Assembly: GCF_007595705.1 (NCBI RefSeq)
Contig: NZ_NISY01000002.1
Span: forward strand, 496,001-560,000
Length of the DNA: 64,000 bases
Direction: 5' to 3'
DNA from: Streptomyces sp. SAJ15
Lineage (GTDB): Bacteria; Actinomycetota; Actinomycetes; Streptomycetales; Streptomycetaceae
Below are positions 53,884 to 63,934 of the stretch, piece by piece (the stretch's first letter is position 1; every line of letters begins with the position of its first letter). Under the pieces are notes generated by a model that was given only the letters and a program-made list of their open reading frames with translations, did no database searches and had not been told where the DNA came from. Made by a program: the position numbers and the translations under genes.

Positions 53884-54954
53884 ATGAGGGGCATGGGGAC
53901 GAGAAGCGCACTGGCGGCGGGCTTCTGCGCCGCGCTGTTGGCCACGGGGCTCGCCGCGCCGGCCGCGTCGGCCGCGCCGCAGCGTGATCCCGGGTGGCGG
54001 CTGACGGACACCGGCACCGACGCGCGGTTCCGCGGCCTGGCCGCCGTCAGCCGCGACACGGCCTGGGTGGCGGGGGCGAAGGGCACGGTGCTGCGCACCC
54101 GCGACGGCGGCCGCACATGGCGAAACGTATCGCCGCCCGGCGCCGAGGGCCTGGAGTTCCGGGACGTCGAGGCGTTCGACGCGCGGCGCGCCGTCGTGCT
54201 CGCCATCGGCGAGGGCGAGGCGTCCCGGGTGCTCCGTACGGAGGACGGGGGCGCCACCTGGACCGAAACCTTCCGCAACCCCGACCCGCGCGCCTTCTAC
54301 GACTGCATGACCTTCTTCGACACCCGCAGCGGCCTCGCGCTCAGCGATCCGGTGGACGGCAGGTACCGCGTCCTGGCCACCGGGGACGGCGGGCGCAGCT
54401 GGCGGGTGCTGCCGTCGGACGGGATGCCGGCCGCCCAGCCGGGCGAGGCCGCGTTCGCCGCCGGCGGCCAGTGTCTGACCGGCTCCGGCCGGCACGCCTG
54501 GATCGCCACGGGCGGCGCCGCGACCGCCCGTGTCCTGCACTCCGCCGATCGGGGCCGCACCTGGAGCGTCGCCGACGCGCCCATCCCGGCGGGCGATCCC
54601 GCGCGCGGCGTCTTCGCACTCGCCTTCCGCGGCCGCCACGGGCTCGCCGTGGGCGGCGACTACCGCACCGGCCGGCCGTCTCCGCACGCCGCCGCGGTCA
54701 GTCGCGACGGCGGGACCGCCTGGACGCCCTCCCGGACCCCGCCCCCGGCCTACCGGTCCGGGGTCGCCTGGCTCCCGCACACCCGGGCCGCCGCCCTCGC
54801 CGTGGGCCCCACCGGCACCGACCTCACCACCGACGGCGGCCGCCGCTGGCGCACCGTGGACGACGGCTCGTACGACACGGTCGACTGCGCGCCGGACGGG
54901 GGGTGCTGGGCGTCGGGGGAGAAGGGCCGGGTGGCGCGGCTCAGCCGGCGCTGA
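53884..54954 (+). CDS. Secreted BNR/Ycf48-like beta-propeller protein
   Basis: 356 aa from the ATG at 53884. Signal peptide MRGMGTRSALAAGFCAALLA, cut near ASAA. The mature protein is a propeller with Asp-box-like repeats: TRDGGRTWRNV, TEDGGATWTE, TGDGGRSWRVL, SADRGRTWSV and TTDGGRRWRTV. This matches the exported oxidoreductase/Ycf48-type family rather than sialidases, since no FRIP motif or catalytic triad is seen. It may bind a ligand at the cell surface; its actual role is unknown. Confidence 0.85.
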   Translation: MRGMGTRSALAAGFCAALLATGLAAPAASAAPQRDPGWRLTDTGTDARFRGLAAVSRDTAWVAGAKGTVLRTRDGGRTWRNVSPPGAEGLEFRDVEAFDARRAVVLAIGEGEASRVLRTEDGGATWTETFRNPDPRAFYDCMTFFDTRSGLALSDPVDGRYRVLATGDGGRSWRVLPSDGMPAAQPGEAAFAAGGQCLTGSGRHAWIATGGAATARVLHSADRGRTWSVADAPIPAGDPARGVFALAFRGRHGLAVGGDYRTGRPSPHAAAVSRDGGTAWTPSRTPPPAYRSGVAWLPHTRAAALAVGPTGTDLTTDGGRRWRTVDDGSYDTVDCAPDGGCWASGEKGRVARLSRR

Positions 54955-55165
54955 CCGGCGCCGGCCCGGCCGACGGCCTCAGCACCGGCCGGGGCGACCG
55001 CTCACGGGAACCCCACCCGACGGCCTCAGCGCGCCGGGACGACCGCACACGGCAGCTCCGGCCGACGGCCTCAGCACCCGCCGGACGACCGCTCACGGGA
55101 GCCCCGCCGAAAGCCCCGGCCGACAGGCCCGGCCGACGGCCTCAGCACCCCGCCGGGACGGCCGG
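54955..55165. repeat. Intergenic GC-rich degenerate repeats
   Basis: The 14-mer CCGACGGCCTCAGC occurs at 54970-54983, 55017-55030, 55062-55075 and 55133-55146, inside longer imperfect units (GCCGGACGACCGCTCACGGGA-like). It lies between convergent genes and contains no supported coding. Could act as a termination or attenuation zone. Confidence 0.7.
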
Positions 55166-55462
55166 TCACGCCAGCGTCTGGCGGTACTCCGTCAGCGCCG
55201 GCGCGGTCTTCGTGGCCACGAACTCCGTGATGCGGTAGGCGCACACCTCGGCGACCGTGAAGGGGTCCGTGGCCGCGATCCTCTCGATCGTCGCGCGGTC
55301 GTCGGCGACCGCGAGGATCACCCCGCCGTCGCGGGGCACCTTGCGCCCGGAGGCCACGAAGGTGCCCGCGGCGTACTGCTCCTCGAGCCAGGCGACGTGG
55401 TCGTCGAGGAGGGCGTCGACGCGGTCCATGGGTGCGGTGTAGGTGAGCTCCAGTACGAACAT
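55166..55462 (-). CDS. YciI-like protein
   Basis: 98 aa from the ATG at 55462 (MFVLELTYTAPMDRVDALLD). Dimeric alpha-beta YciI fold with the conserved DHVAWLEEQYAAGTFVASG and GVILAVADDRATIERIAATDPF. Asp and His residues (LDDHVAW) form the putative active site. Function in the family is mostly unknown; some members are dehydrochlorinases or isomerase-like. Divergent from endonuclease V. Confidence 0.9.
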   Translation of the reverse strand: MFVLELTYTAPMDRVDALLDDHVAWLEEQYAAGTFVASGRKVPRDGGVILAVADDRATIERIAATDPFTVAEVCAYRITEFVATKTAPALTEYRQTLA

Positions 55463-55522
55463 GATCACCAGGCTACGCCCGCCCGCCGCAAGCATGAGCG
55501 ATTCCAGTAGCGTGAGCGCACC

Positions 55523-56230
55523 ATGACGACGCCGCGAACCCCGATCGAACCGCCGGCCGACTGGCCCACCACCGAGGCCGAGGCCCTCGCCGCCCAGGAC
55601 GGGCTGCGCACGCGCGTCGTCCGCGACGACGACGGCACCGCCCCGCGGCCGGGCACCGGCGTCGTCGTCGGGGTGGACGTGGCCTACGACGACGAGCGGG
55701 ACGTGGTCGTGGCGGCGGCGGTCGCCCTCGACGGCGCCACGCTGGAGCCGGTCGAGGAGGTCACCGCCGTCGGCCGGGTCAGCTTCCCCTACGTGCCCGG
55801 CCTGCTGGCCTTCCGGGAACTGCCCACCGTGCTGGCCGCCCTGGACCGCCTCGCCCACACCCCCGACCTCGTCGTCTGCGACGGCTACGGCCTCGCCCAC
55901 CCGCGCCGCCTCGGCCTCGCCAGCCACCTCGGCGTGGTCACCGGCCTGCCGTCCATCGGCGTCGCCAAGAACCCGTTCACCTTCCGCCACGAGGCGCCCG
56001 GCCCGCGCCGTGGCGACTCCTCCCCGCTCCTCGACGGAGATGAGGAGGTCGGCCGTGCGCTGCGCACCAGGGACGGTGTGAAGCCGGTCTTCGTCTCGGT
56101 CGGGCACAAGGTGAGCCTGGCCGACGCCTGTGCGCACACCCTCCACCTGGCGCGTGACTACCGACTGCCGGAGAGCACACGGCGCGCCGACTCGCTGTGC
56201 CGCAGGGCACTGCTGGCGTGGCAGGATTGA
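55523..56230 (+). CDS. nfi: Endonuclease V
   Basis: DNA repair enzyme that nicks near deoxyinosine. 235 aa. The first metal Asp is in VVVGVDVAYDDERDVVVAA. The substrate-wedge PYVPGLLAFRELPTVLAAL is present, and the second acidic site with the H-motif is VVCDGYGLAHPRRLGLASHLG. Then VTGLPSIGVAKNPF and KPVFVSVGHKVSLADACAHT. Normal length, complete catalytic set. Ends just before a strong terminator. Confidence 0.95.
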   Translation: MTTPRTPIEPPADWPTTEAEALAAQDGLRTRVVRDDDGTAPRPGTGVVVGVDVAYDDERDVVVAAAVALDGATLEPVEEVTAVGRVSFPYVPGLLAFRELPTVLAALDRLAHTPDLVVCDGYGLAHPRRLGLASHLGVVTGLPSIGVAKNPFTFRHEAPGPRRGDSSPLLDGDEEVGRALRTRDGVKPVFVSVGHKVSLADACAHTLHLARDYRLPESTRRADSLCRRALLAWQD

Positions 56231-56269
56231 CCGTCGTTCAGGGGGAGCGACGCTCGCCCTGAACAACGG
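56231..56269. terminator. Strong hairpin between endonuclease V and DUF1203 gene
   Basis: CCGTCGTTCAGGG (56231-56243) pairs with CCCTGAACAACGG (56257-56269), 12 of 13. The inner arms GGAGCG/CGCTCG extend the stem to about 19 bp. It sits between convergent genes. Confidence 0.85.
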
Positions 56270-56294
56270 TTCGATCGGGTCCGGACGTCCCCAC

Positions 56295-56804
56295 TCACCG
56301 CGCTTCGGCGACCCGCCGCGTCTCCGCGTGGAAGCACCCGAACTCGACCGCGCGGACGTGCACCGCGGCCACCTCGGGGTCCTCGTACAGCTCGGTCAGC
56401 GCCCGGTCGACCGAGACCGCCTGGCCGTCGAGCAGCCGGCCGCCGAGGATGGTGCCCCGCGCGGAGTAGGCACGCAGCACGCGGCGTTCGCCGTGCAGGG
56501 CGACGGGGTAGCGGCCGGGGTCACCGCTCCAGCCGCCGCAGTCGACGGCGTGGACGAAGACCGGGCCGGTCTCGTCGTACGCCCCCGGCTCGGCCCCGGT
56601 CTCGCGGGCCCAGCGACGCAGCGGGGCGTAGGAGAGCAGGGCGAGTTCCTCTCCCGGTCCGCCGCGACGGAGGCAGCAGCGCAGCGGGGTGCCGCCTTCC
56701 CCGTCCTCCGTCACCCGCCGCGGCGGTCGTCCCGCGTCGTCCCGCTCCCGCAGCCGCTCCAGCACCTCGGGCGCGATGGCCCGCACTTCGTAGACGCCAC
56801 TCAT
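56295..56804 (-). CDS. DUF1203 family protein
   Basis: 169 aa. Family pattern: TPLRCCLRRGGPGEELALLS, then YAPLRRWARETGAEPGAYDE, the invariant GPVFVHAVDCGGW, and AVHVRAVEFGCFHAETR at the C-terminus. Cys and His residues (CC, HAVDC, GCFH) could bind a metal. No function is established for the family. Its start codon is 83 bp after the stop of the enoyl-reductase-like gene, which is transcribed the same way. Confidence 0.85.
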   Translation of the reverse strand: MSGVYEVRAIAPEVLERLRERDDAGRPPRRVTEDGEGGTPLRCCLRRGGPGEELALLSYAPLRRWARETGAEPGAYDETGPVFVHAVDCGGWSGDPGRYPVALHGERRVLRAYSARGTILGGRLLDGQAVSVDRALTELYEDPEVAAVHVRAVEFGCFHAETRRVAEAR

Positions 56805-56886
56805 GCGCCCATCCTGCGCGGGCGGGCGGCCCGAGGCCGGCGGGATTCGGACCTCGCGTCGGCCGGGGCCGCGAGCCCGCGGGGTG

Positions 56887-58083
56887 TCAGCTCCTCGTGA
56901 CCGTGGTGAACCGGATGCCCGCCCGGATCAGCCGTTCGGTGAGGGCGTCGCCCATGGCGACCGCGGAGGTGACCTGACCCGCCGTCGGCGGCAGGTCGTC
57001 GAAGGCCAGGGAGAGCGCGCCCTCGGCGAAGATCTTGGCGGTCTCGTCATAGCCGGGGTCGCCGCCGGAGACCTCGGTGATGACGCGCTCCCCGCCGCCC
57101 TCGCCCGCGAAACGGAGCGTGAACCAGCTGCGGGCTCGGCGGGCGGCGTCCGGGCCCTCGCCCGGCTTGAGGCGCCCGGAGAGCCACTCGCGGGTCCAGG
57201 GCACCTGGGCGAGCGTGAAGAGCGCGCCGACCCCGGCGACGCCGCCCAGCACCATGGGCAGGTTCTTGACCACCGCGTAGTGCTCGTAGGAGAAGTCGGG
57301 CCCGTAGCGGTCCAGGGCGGCGGCGGACCGGGTGATGATCTGCGGGTCGATGGTGGGAGCGGGCACCGCCCAGGCGGAGCCGAGGCCGGTGAGCGGGTGC
57401 GGCGCCCCGGTCACCGCGCGGACCGTACGGCCCCGCGGCGCCGGCTCCGCGCGGTGGCGGGCCTTGGCGGTGCGGGCCATGCCGACGGGCCGGGAGAGCC
57501 CGGTCAACAGGGAGGCGAAGGTGCCGCCGGAGATGCGCGCGCTGGTGCGCACGAAGCCGCGCACGCGCAGCGGCACCCCCTCCGGCAGCCGGCCCACCGT
57601 GTAGCGCACGCCCAGGTCGTGCGGGACCGAGTCGAAGCCGCCCGCGTGGATCAGCCGGGCCCCGGTCTCTCGGGCCAGGGAGTGGTGGCGCAGGTACATC
57701 AGGTCGACGAACTCCGGCTCGCCGCTCAGGTCCAGATAGTCGGTGCCGGCCTCGGCGCAGGCGGCCACCAGCGGCTCGCCGTAGGTGAAGTACGGGCCGA
57801 CGGTGGTCGCCACGACGTGCGCGTCGGCGGCGACCGCGCGCAGCGTCGCGGGCTCGTCGACGTCGGCCCGCAGCACGGGGAGGTCGGCGAGGGCGGGGTT
57901 GAGCGTGGTCAGCCGGTCGCGCAGCCGCTTGAGTCGGTGTTCGCTCCGGCCGGCCAGCGCCCAGCGGGTGTCCGCGGGGGCGTGCTCGGCGAGGTACTCG
58001 GCGGTGAGCGTGCCGACGAAGCCCGTCGCGCCGAACAACACGACGTCGTAGGCGCGTTGTCCCCTGTCGTCCCGTCGCCGCAT
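56887..58083 (-). CDS. Saccharopine dehydrogenase-like / trans-acting enoyl reductase family
   Basis: 398 aa. N-terminal Rossmann motif DVVLFGATGFVGTLTAEYLA, then WALAGRSEHRLKRLRDRL and VVATTVGPYFTYGEPLVAACAEAG with YLDLSGEPEFV. It matches the actinobacterial group that includes mycobacterial trans-acting enoyl reductase Rv2953-like proteins. Lipid or polyketide reduction is therefore possible, but many members are unassigned. C-terminal GDPGYDETAKIFAEGALSLAF is typical. Confidence 0.85.
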   Translation of the reverse strand: MRRRDDRGQRAYDVVLFGATGFVGTLTAEYLAEHAPADTRWALAGRSEHRLKRLRDRLTTLNPALADLPVLRADVDEPATLRAVAADAHVVATTVGPYFTYGEPLVAACAEAGTDYLDLSGEPEFVDLMYLRHHSLARETGARLIHAGGFDSVPHDLGVRYTVGRLPEGVPLRVRGFVRTSARISGGTFASLLTGLSRPVGMARTAKARHRAEPAPRGRTVRAVTGAPHPLTGLGSAWAVPAPTIDPQIITRSAAALDRYGPDFSYEHYAVVKNLPMVLGGVAGVGALFTLAQVPWTREWLSGRLKPGEGPDAARRARSWFTLRFAGEGGGERVITEVSGGDPGYDETAKIFAEGALSLAFDDLPPTAGQVTSAVAMGDALTERLIRAGIRFTTVTRS

Positions 58084-58184
58084 CGGCCGTCCTCTCGTCG
58101 TTCACACGATCTTCCGTACGGACGCGACCACCCTATGTAGTCGCCGATTTTCGGGTCAACATGAGCCGGCACGTCGCCAAGGGC

Positions 58185-58241
58185 TTGACACTGCCGGGTC
58201 GCTGAAGCAGATTCAGCCGCAGACATAGGACGTCCCATGTC
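58185..58241 (+). promoter_or_regulatory. Promoter with operator palindrome for the lyase-transporter operon
   Basis: TTGACA (58185-58190), a 17-bp spacer and CAGATT (58208-58213) form a good housekeeping promoter. A 20-bp palindrome, GACATAGGACGTCCCATGTC (58222-58241), with one mismatched pair, covers the expected start of transcription, as a repressor operator would. Confidence 0.7.
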
Positions 58242-58327
58242 CGTTTGGCCCCCGCGTGGCGCGAGCGTCCCCCGAACGTCCTGACGTATGTCGAGCATTC
58301 CCGCGAATGTTCAGAAAGCTGGATCCC

Positions 58328-59266
58328 ATGCGACTTCCGGCTCCCCTCACCGGGGTGGTCCCGCCCCTGTGCACCCCGCTGACGCGTACCGGCGACATCG
58401 ACACCGGCTCGCTGGCCGCCCTGGTCGACCGGCTGACGGCGGCGGGGGTCAGCGGTCTGTTCGCGCTCGGCTCCAGCGGGGAGACCGCCTATCTGAGCGA
58501 CGCCCAGCGGCGCACGGTCCTGTCCACGGTGGTCCAGGCGGTCGAGGGCCGGGTCCCGGTGCTGGCCGGGGTGGTCGACATGACCACCGCGCGGGTGCTC
58601 GACCACGCCCGCGCGGCCGCGGAGCTCGGCGCCGACGGGCTGGTGGCCACCGCGCCCTTCTACACCCGCACCCACCCGGCCGAGGTGCGCGACCACTTCC
58701 GCCGGCTGCGCGGCACGGTGGACCTGCCGCTGTTCGGATACGACATCCCCGCCTCCGTCCACACCAAGCTGACGCCCGCGATCGTGCTGCCCCTGGCCGA
58801 GGACGCCACCCTGGCCGGGCTCAAGGACAGCAGCGGGGACGACGGGGCGCTGCGCCGGCTGCTGGTGGAGCTGCGCCGGCGGGGCCTGGACCGCGCCTTC
58901 TCCGTGCTGACCGGCTCCGAACTCTCGGTGGACGGCGCGCTGCTGGCCGGCGCCCATGGTGTGGTGCCGGGGCTGGGCAACGTCGACCCGGAGGGCTATG
59001 TGCGGCTGTACGAGCACGCCCGCGCGGGCCGCTGGAGTGAGGCGGCGGCCGAGCAGGACCGGCTCGCCACGCTCTTCGCGCTCACCGAGACGGGCGATCC
59101 GTCGGTGATGGGCGGCAGCTCCTCCGCCCTGGGCGGGTTCAAGGCCGCCCTGTACCTCCTGGGTGTGATCGCCTGCCCCGCCACCGCGGCCCCCCAGGTG
59201 CCGCTCGGAGACGCCGAGCTGAAGGTCGTACGGCGGTTCCTGGAGGACGGGGGACTCCTGCGATGA
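58328..59266 (+). CDS. Dihydrodipicolinate synthase/N-acetylneuraminate lyase family aldolase
   Basis: 312 aa class I aldolase from the ATG at 58328 (MRLPAPLTGVVPPLCTPLTR). Motifs: the carboxylate-binding GLFALGSSGETAYLSDAQRR, Tyr in LPLFGYDIPASVHTKLTP, and the Schiff-base lysine in LAGLKDSSGDDGALRR. The substrate cannot be fixed by motif alone. The adjoining transporter resembles sialate permeases and a sialidase lies at 5-7 kb, so N-acetylneuraminate lyase is a reasonable guess; a 2-keto-sugar-acid aldolase is the alternative. ATGA overlap with the transporter. Confidence 0.88.
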   Translation: MRLPAPLTGVVPPLCTPLTRTGDIDTGSLAALVDRLTAAGVSGLFALGSSGETAYLSDAQRRTVLSTVVQAVEGRVPVLAGVVDMTTARVLDHARAAAELGADGLVATAPFYTRTHPAEVRDHFRRLRGTVDLPLFGYDIPASVHTKLTPAIVLPLAEDATLAGLKDSSGDDGALRRLLVELRRRGLDRAFSVLTGSELSVDGALLAGAHGVVPGLGNVDPEGYVRLYEHARAGRWSEAAAEQDRLATLFALTETGDPSVMGGSSSALGGFKAALYLLGVIACPATAAPQVPLGDAELKVVRRFLEDGGLLR

Positions 59267-60858
59267 CCGGGCGGCGGGGCCGACGGCGGGAGCCGGAGCC
59301 CCCGGAGCCGGTCGTTTCTCAGGGGCCCGCGGAGCCCGTCGGGACCCCGAGGTCCGAGGTGTCCCGGGTGTCCCCGGATCCCGACGCCTCGGGGGGCGTG
59401 CGCTGGTACCGGGAGGTCTCCCCCCGCCAGTGGAAGGCGATGTTCGCGGCCTGGGTCGGTTATCTGCTCGACGGCTTCGACTTCGTGCTGATCACGCTGG
59501 TCCTGACCGAGATCGCCGACGAGTTCGACCTGTCCACCGCCTCCGCCGCCAGCCTGGTCTCCGGGGCGTTCGTCACCCGCTGGCTGGGCGGCGCCCTCCT
59601 GGGTGCCCTGGGGGACCGCTACGGCCGCAAGCCCGCGATGATCGCCTCCATCCTGCTCTACTCGCTGGGGACCTTCGCCTGCGGCTTCGCCTGGAACCAC
59701 ACCAGCCTGTTCACCGCGCGGCTGCTGATCGGGATGGGGATGGCGGGGGAGTACAGCGCCAGCGCCACCTACGTCCTGGAGAGCTGGCCCGCGCGGCTGC
59801 GCAACCGCGCCTCGGGCTTCCTCATCTCCGGGTACGCGGGCGGCACCGTCCTCGCCTCCGAGCTGTACACGTGGGTGGTCCCGCACTGGGGCTGGCGCTG
59901 GATGTTCTGGATAGGCGTGGCCCCGGTGCTGGTCGCGCTGTGGGTGCGGCGGGCGTTGCCGGAGGCGGCGGAGTGGAGCGCCGAGACGGGCGGCGGGGCG
60001 GCCCGCCCCAACCCCTTCCGCCCGCTGTTCACCGGGCGGGTGCGGGCGACGGCCAACGCGCTGCTCGTCGCCGCCGCGAGCGGAGCGCTGTTCTGCGTCT
60101 TCACCCCGGTGGGCCGGGGCCTGGTGTGGCCGCTGTCGCTGCTGGCCGCCGGGTGTCTGGTCGCCTTCGCCGTCCAGCTGGGCGGCCGCCGCGGCTGGGT
60201 GGTGTACGTGGCGCTGATGTGCACCGTGTTCTGCGCGTTCCTCTACAGCTGGCCCATCCAGGCGCTGCTGCCGACCTACCTCAAGTCCGAGCTGGGGTAC
60301 GCGCCGTCCGAGGTCGCCGACGTGATGTTCTCCGCCGGGTTCGGAACCATGGCCGGCTGCTGGTTGGCCGGCTTCACCGGCGACCGGTTCGGCACCCGGC
60401 GTGCGTACGCGGGCACCCTGCTGGCCTCGCTCGCCTTCGTCTTCCCCGTCTTCGCGGTGCGGCACAGCCTGGTCGGGCTGGGCGTGTCGCTCTTCTTCCT
60501 GCTCGCCCTCGGCCAGGGCGTCTCCGGCATCCTGCCGAAGTACCTCGCCGGGCACTTCCCCACCGCCACCCGCGCCGCGTCGCTGGGCTTCGTCTACAAC
60601 ACCGGCGCGCTCGGCGGCGCGGTGGCGCCGGTGCTCGGCGCTCACCTGGCCGAGGGGATGTCGCTCGGCCGGGCGCTGGCGGTGCTCACCTTCGGGTTGA
60701 CCCTGGTGGTGATCGTGCTGATCGGGGGCGATGTGCCGCGCCGGCTGGCCCGACTGGCCGGCCAGGGGTCCGATCCCGACGTCGACGGCGACCGGCTGAC
60801 GCCCGAGCGGCCGTTGTCAGTGCCTCCGGCTAGCGTGGAGAACGCCGGTCGGCAGTAG
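59263..60858 (+). CDS. MFS transporter, sialate/organic-acid symporter type
   Basis: 531 aa proton symporter with 12 or more membrane helices after a 45-residue hydrophilic Pro/Arg-rich N-terminus. Signature loops: DGFDFVLITLVLTEIADEFD in helix 1, GALGDRYGRKPAMIASILLY (loop 2-3) and RLLIGMGMAGEYSASATYVL (helix 4). GDRFGTRRAYAGTLLASLAF is loop 8-9. The GEY-xx-A pattern and an insertion mid-protein with extra helices resemble NanT sialic acid permeases. Cotranslated with the aldolase upstream. Confidence 0.88.
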   Translation: MTGRRGRRREPEPPEPVVSQGPAEPVGTPRSEVSRVSPDPDASGGVRWYREVSPRQWKAMFAAWVGYLLDGFDFVLITLVLTEIADEFDLSTASAASLVSGAFVTRWLGGALLGALGDRYGRKPAMIASILLYSLGTFACGFAWNHTSLFTARLLIGMGMAGEYSASATYVLESWPARLRNRASGFLISGYAGGTVLASELYTWVVPHWGWRWMFWIGVAPVLVALWVRRALPEAAEWSAETGGGAARPNPFRPLFTGRVRATANALLVAAASGALFCVFTPVGRGLVWPLSLLAAGCLVAFAVQLGGRRGWVVYVALMCTVFCAFLYSWPIQALLPTYLKSELGYAPSEVADVMFSAGFGTMAGCWLAGFTGDRFGTRRAYAGTLLASLAFVFPVFAVRHSLVGLGVSLFFLLALGQGVSGILPKYLAGHFPTATRAASLGFVYNTGALGGAVAPVLGAHLAEGMSLGRALAVLTFGLTLVVIVLIGGDVPRRLARLAGQGSDPDVDGDRLTPERPLSVPPASVENAGRQ

Positions 60859-60908
60859 GCGTACCAGGTGTGGGCGTACCAGGTGTACGAGGCGTGCGGA
60901 GGGACCTG

Positions 60909-61289
60909 ATGGCTGCGAAGAACGACCCCTACACGGTGCGGGAGGCGGTGCGCGCCTTCGCGCTCTCGCTGCCCGGAGCCGTGGAGGAGTTCCCCTGGGG
61001 CGACAGCGTCGTCAAGGTCAACAAGAAGATCTTCGTCTTCCTGGGCGACGAGGAGGGGGAGCGCCCGCCCGGCGTCACGGTGAAGCTCAGGGACGAGGCG
61101 GCGCACGCCCACGCGATGTCCGTCCCCGGGGCCGCGCCGACCGGCTATGGCCTGGGGAAGGCCGGCTGGGTCTCCATACCCCTGGCCGAGCGGGGTGCTC
61201 CGCGCACCGAGCTGTTGTGCGACTGGGTCGAGGAGAGCTACCGCGCCATCGCCCCGAAGCGCCTCATCGCCGAGTTGGACGCGAGCTGA
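60909..61289 (+). CDS. MmcQ/YjbR family DNA-binding-fold protein
   Basis: 126 aa from the ATG at 60909, with GCGGAGGG upstream. CyaY-like fold with AVRAFALSLPGAVEEFPWGD, VVKVNKKIFVFLGDEEGERP, VTVKLRDEAAH and TGYGLGKAGWVSIPLAER, then LCDWVEESYRAIAPKRLIAE. Role unknown across the family. Just upstream a 14-bp sequence, GGCGTACCAGGTGT, is directly repeated (60858-60871 and 60873-60886). Confidence 0.9.
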   Translation: MAAKNDPYTVREAVRAFALSLPGAVEEFPWGDSVVKVNKKIFVFLGDEEGERPPGVTVKLRDEAAHAHAMSVPGAAPTGYGLGKAGWVSIPLAERGAPRTELLCDWVEESYRAIAPKRLIAELDAS

Positions 61290-61477
61290 CGACTCCTCTT
61301 CGGCCCGCGGCAGGCGACGTCCTCCGGCCGCGGCGGTGAGGAACCACGGCGGTGCGGTCCGGCGGTGCCGGGCTCACCGCGACCCATGGCGCGCCCCCCG
61401 GTACGGGGATACGCCAAGTGGCATGAGGACCACGGTTTTTCAGCCGACCCCAGCGGAGCGTCGGGGCTTGTGGAAAC

Positions 61478-61491
61478 TGGAACGCGTTCTT
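61478..61491 (+). promoter_or_regulatory. TetR-type operator-like palindrome before the CoA-transferase operon
   Basis: TGGAACGCGTTCTT contains the perfect palindrome GAACGCGTTC (61480-61489). It fits the T-nn-AAC-nn-GTT-nn-A form used by KstR-like lipid-degradation repressors at all but the last position. It lies about 50 bp upstream of the CoA transferase start. Confidence 0.5.
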
Positions 61492-61538
61492 AGCATCAGC
61501 GGTGTTACAGCACTGGTGTCACAAGACTTGGGGGCCCG

Positions 61539-62755
61539 ATGGCGGCGGCACGGCAGGGGCACGGCCCGCTGGCCGGAGTGCGTGTGGTGGAGCTCGCGGG
61601 GATCGGGCCCGGCCCGTTCGCCGCCATGCTGCTGGCCGATCTCGGCGCCGATGTCGTCCGGGTCGACCGACCCGGCGGCGCGGGGCTGCGCATCGACCCC
61701 GCGTACGACGTGACCAACCGCAACAAGCGCTCGGTCCTCATCGACCTCAAGTCCGAGCAGGGCACCGCCGCCGTGCTCGACCTCGCCCAGCGCGCCGACG
61801 TCCTCATCGAGGGCTACCGCCCCGGCGTGGCCGAGCGGCTCGGAGTGGGGCCGCGGGAGTGCCTGGAGCGCAATCCCCGGCTGGTCTACGGCCGGATGAC
61901 CGGGTGGGGCCAGGACGGCCCGCTGGCCGACACCGCCGGCCACGACATCGGCTACATCGCCATCACCGGCGCGCTCTCCATGATCGGCGCCTCGGCCGAC
62001 CACCCGCCCGCCGTCCCCGCCAACCTCCTGGGCGACTACGCGGGCGGCTCGCTCTACCTGGTCATCGGCGTCCTCGCCGCCCTCCAGCACGCCCGCGCCA
62101 CCGGCGCCGGACAGGTCGTCGACGCCGCCATCGTCGACGGAACCGCCCATCTCACGGCGATGATCCACGGCCTGCTGGCGGCCGGTGGCTGGCAGGACCG
62201 GCGCGGCGCCAACCTGCTGGACGGCGGCGCCCCCTTCTACGGCACCTATGAGACCGCCGACGGCGGCCACATGGCGGTCGGCGCCCTGGAGCGCAAGTTC
62301 TACGCCGAGTTCATCGAACTGCTGGGCATCGCCGACCGGGTGCCCGCCCGGGAGGACTTCGACCACTGGGCAGAGCTGCGCTCCGCCATCGCCGCCCGGT
62401 TCAAGGAGCGCACCCGCGCGGAGTGGACGGAGGTCTTCGCCGGGTCCGACGCCTGCGTGGCGCCGGTGCTGACGCTGCGCGAGGCGCCCGACCACCCGCA
62501 CCTGACGGCCCGGGACACCTTCGTGGAACACGCCGGGATCACCCAGCCCGCGCCCGCCCCGCGCTTCTCCGCCACGCCGTGCGCGGTGCGCCGGCCCCCG
62601 GCCCGGCCCGGCGCGGACACCGCGGAGGTGGCCGCCGAGTGGGGCGTCCCCGGCCTGACCGTCCATCCCGAGTCCGCCCACCCCGAACCCGACGCCCATC
62701 CCGAGCCCGGGCAGCGGGACGCCGCCGGCCCCGGCCGGCCGAAGGAGACCGAGGA

Positions 62756-62759
<4 letters not shown>
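61539..62759 (+). CDS. CaiB/BaiF family CoA transferase (alpha-methylacyl-CoA racemase-like)
   Basis: 406 aa from the ATG at 61539. LAGVRVVELAGIGPGPFAAM, LADLGADVVRVDRPGG, NRNKRSVLIDLKSEQG and DVLIEGYRPGVAERLGVGPR are family signatures. The catalytic Asp is in NLLGDYAGGSLYLVIGVLAA, and HDIGYIAITGAL is the racemase-type variant. It either moves CoA between acids or epimerises 2-methylacyl-CoAs. The last 45 residues are a His/Pro/Glu-rich disordered tail (HPESAHPEPDAHPEPGQRD). ATGA overlap with the acyl-CoA dehydrogenase. Confidence 0.92.
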
Positions 62760-63901
<1,142 letters not shown>

Positions 63902-63934
63902 ACCAGGGCGAATCGACGTGGAAAGGCTCCCCTC

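Noticed and set aside
53884..54954. Second sialidase
   Set aside because: Asp boxes are present, but there is no FRIP motif or catalytic Arg/Glu/Tyr set. The protein fits the exported Ycf48/BNR propeller family.
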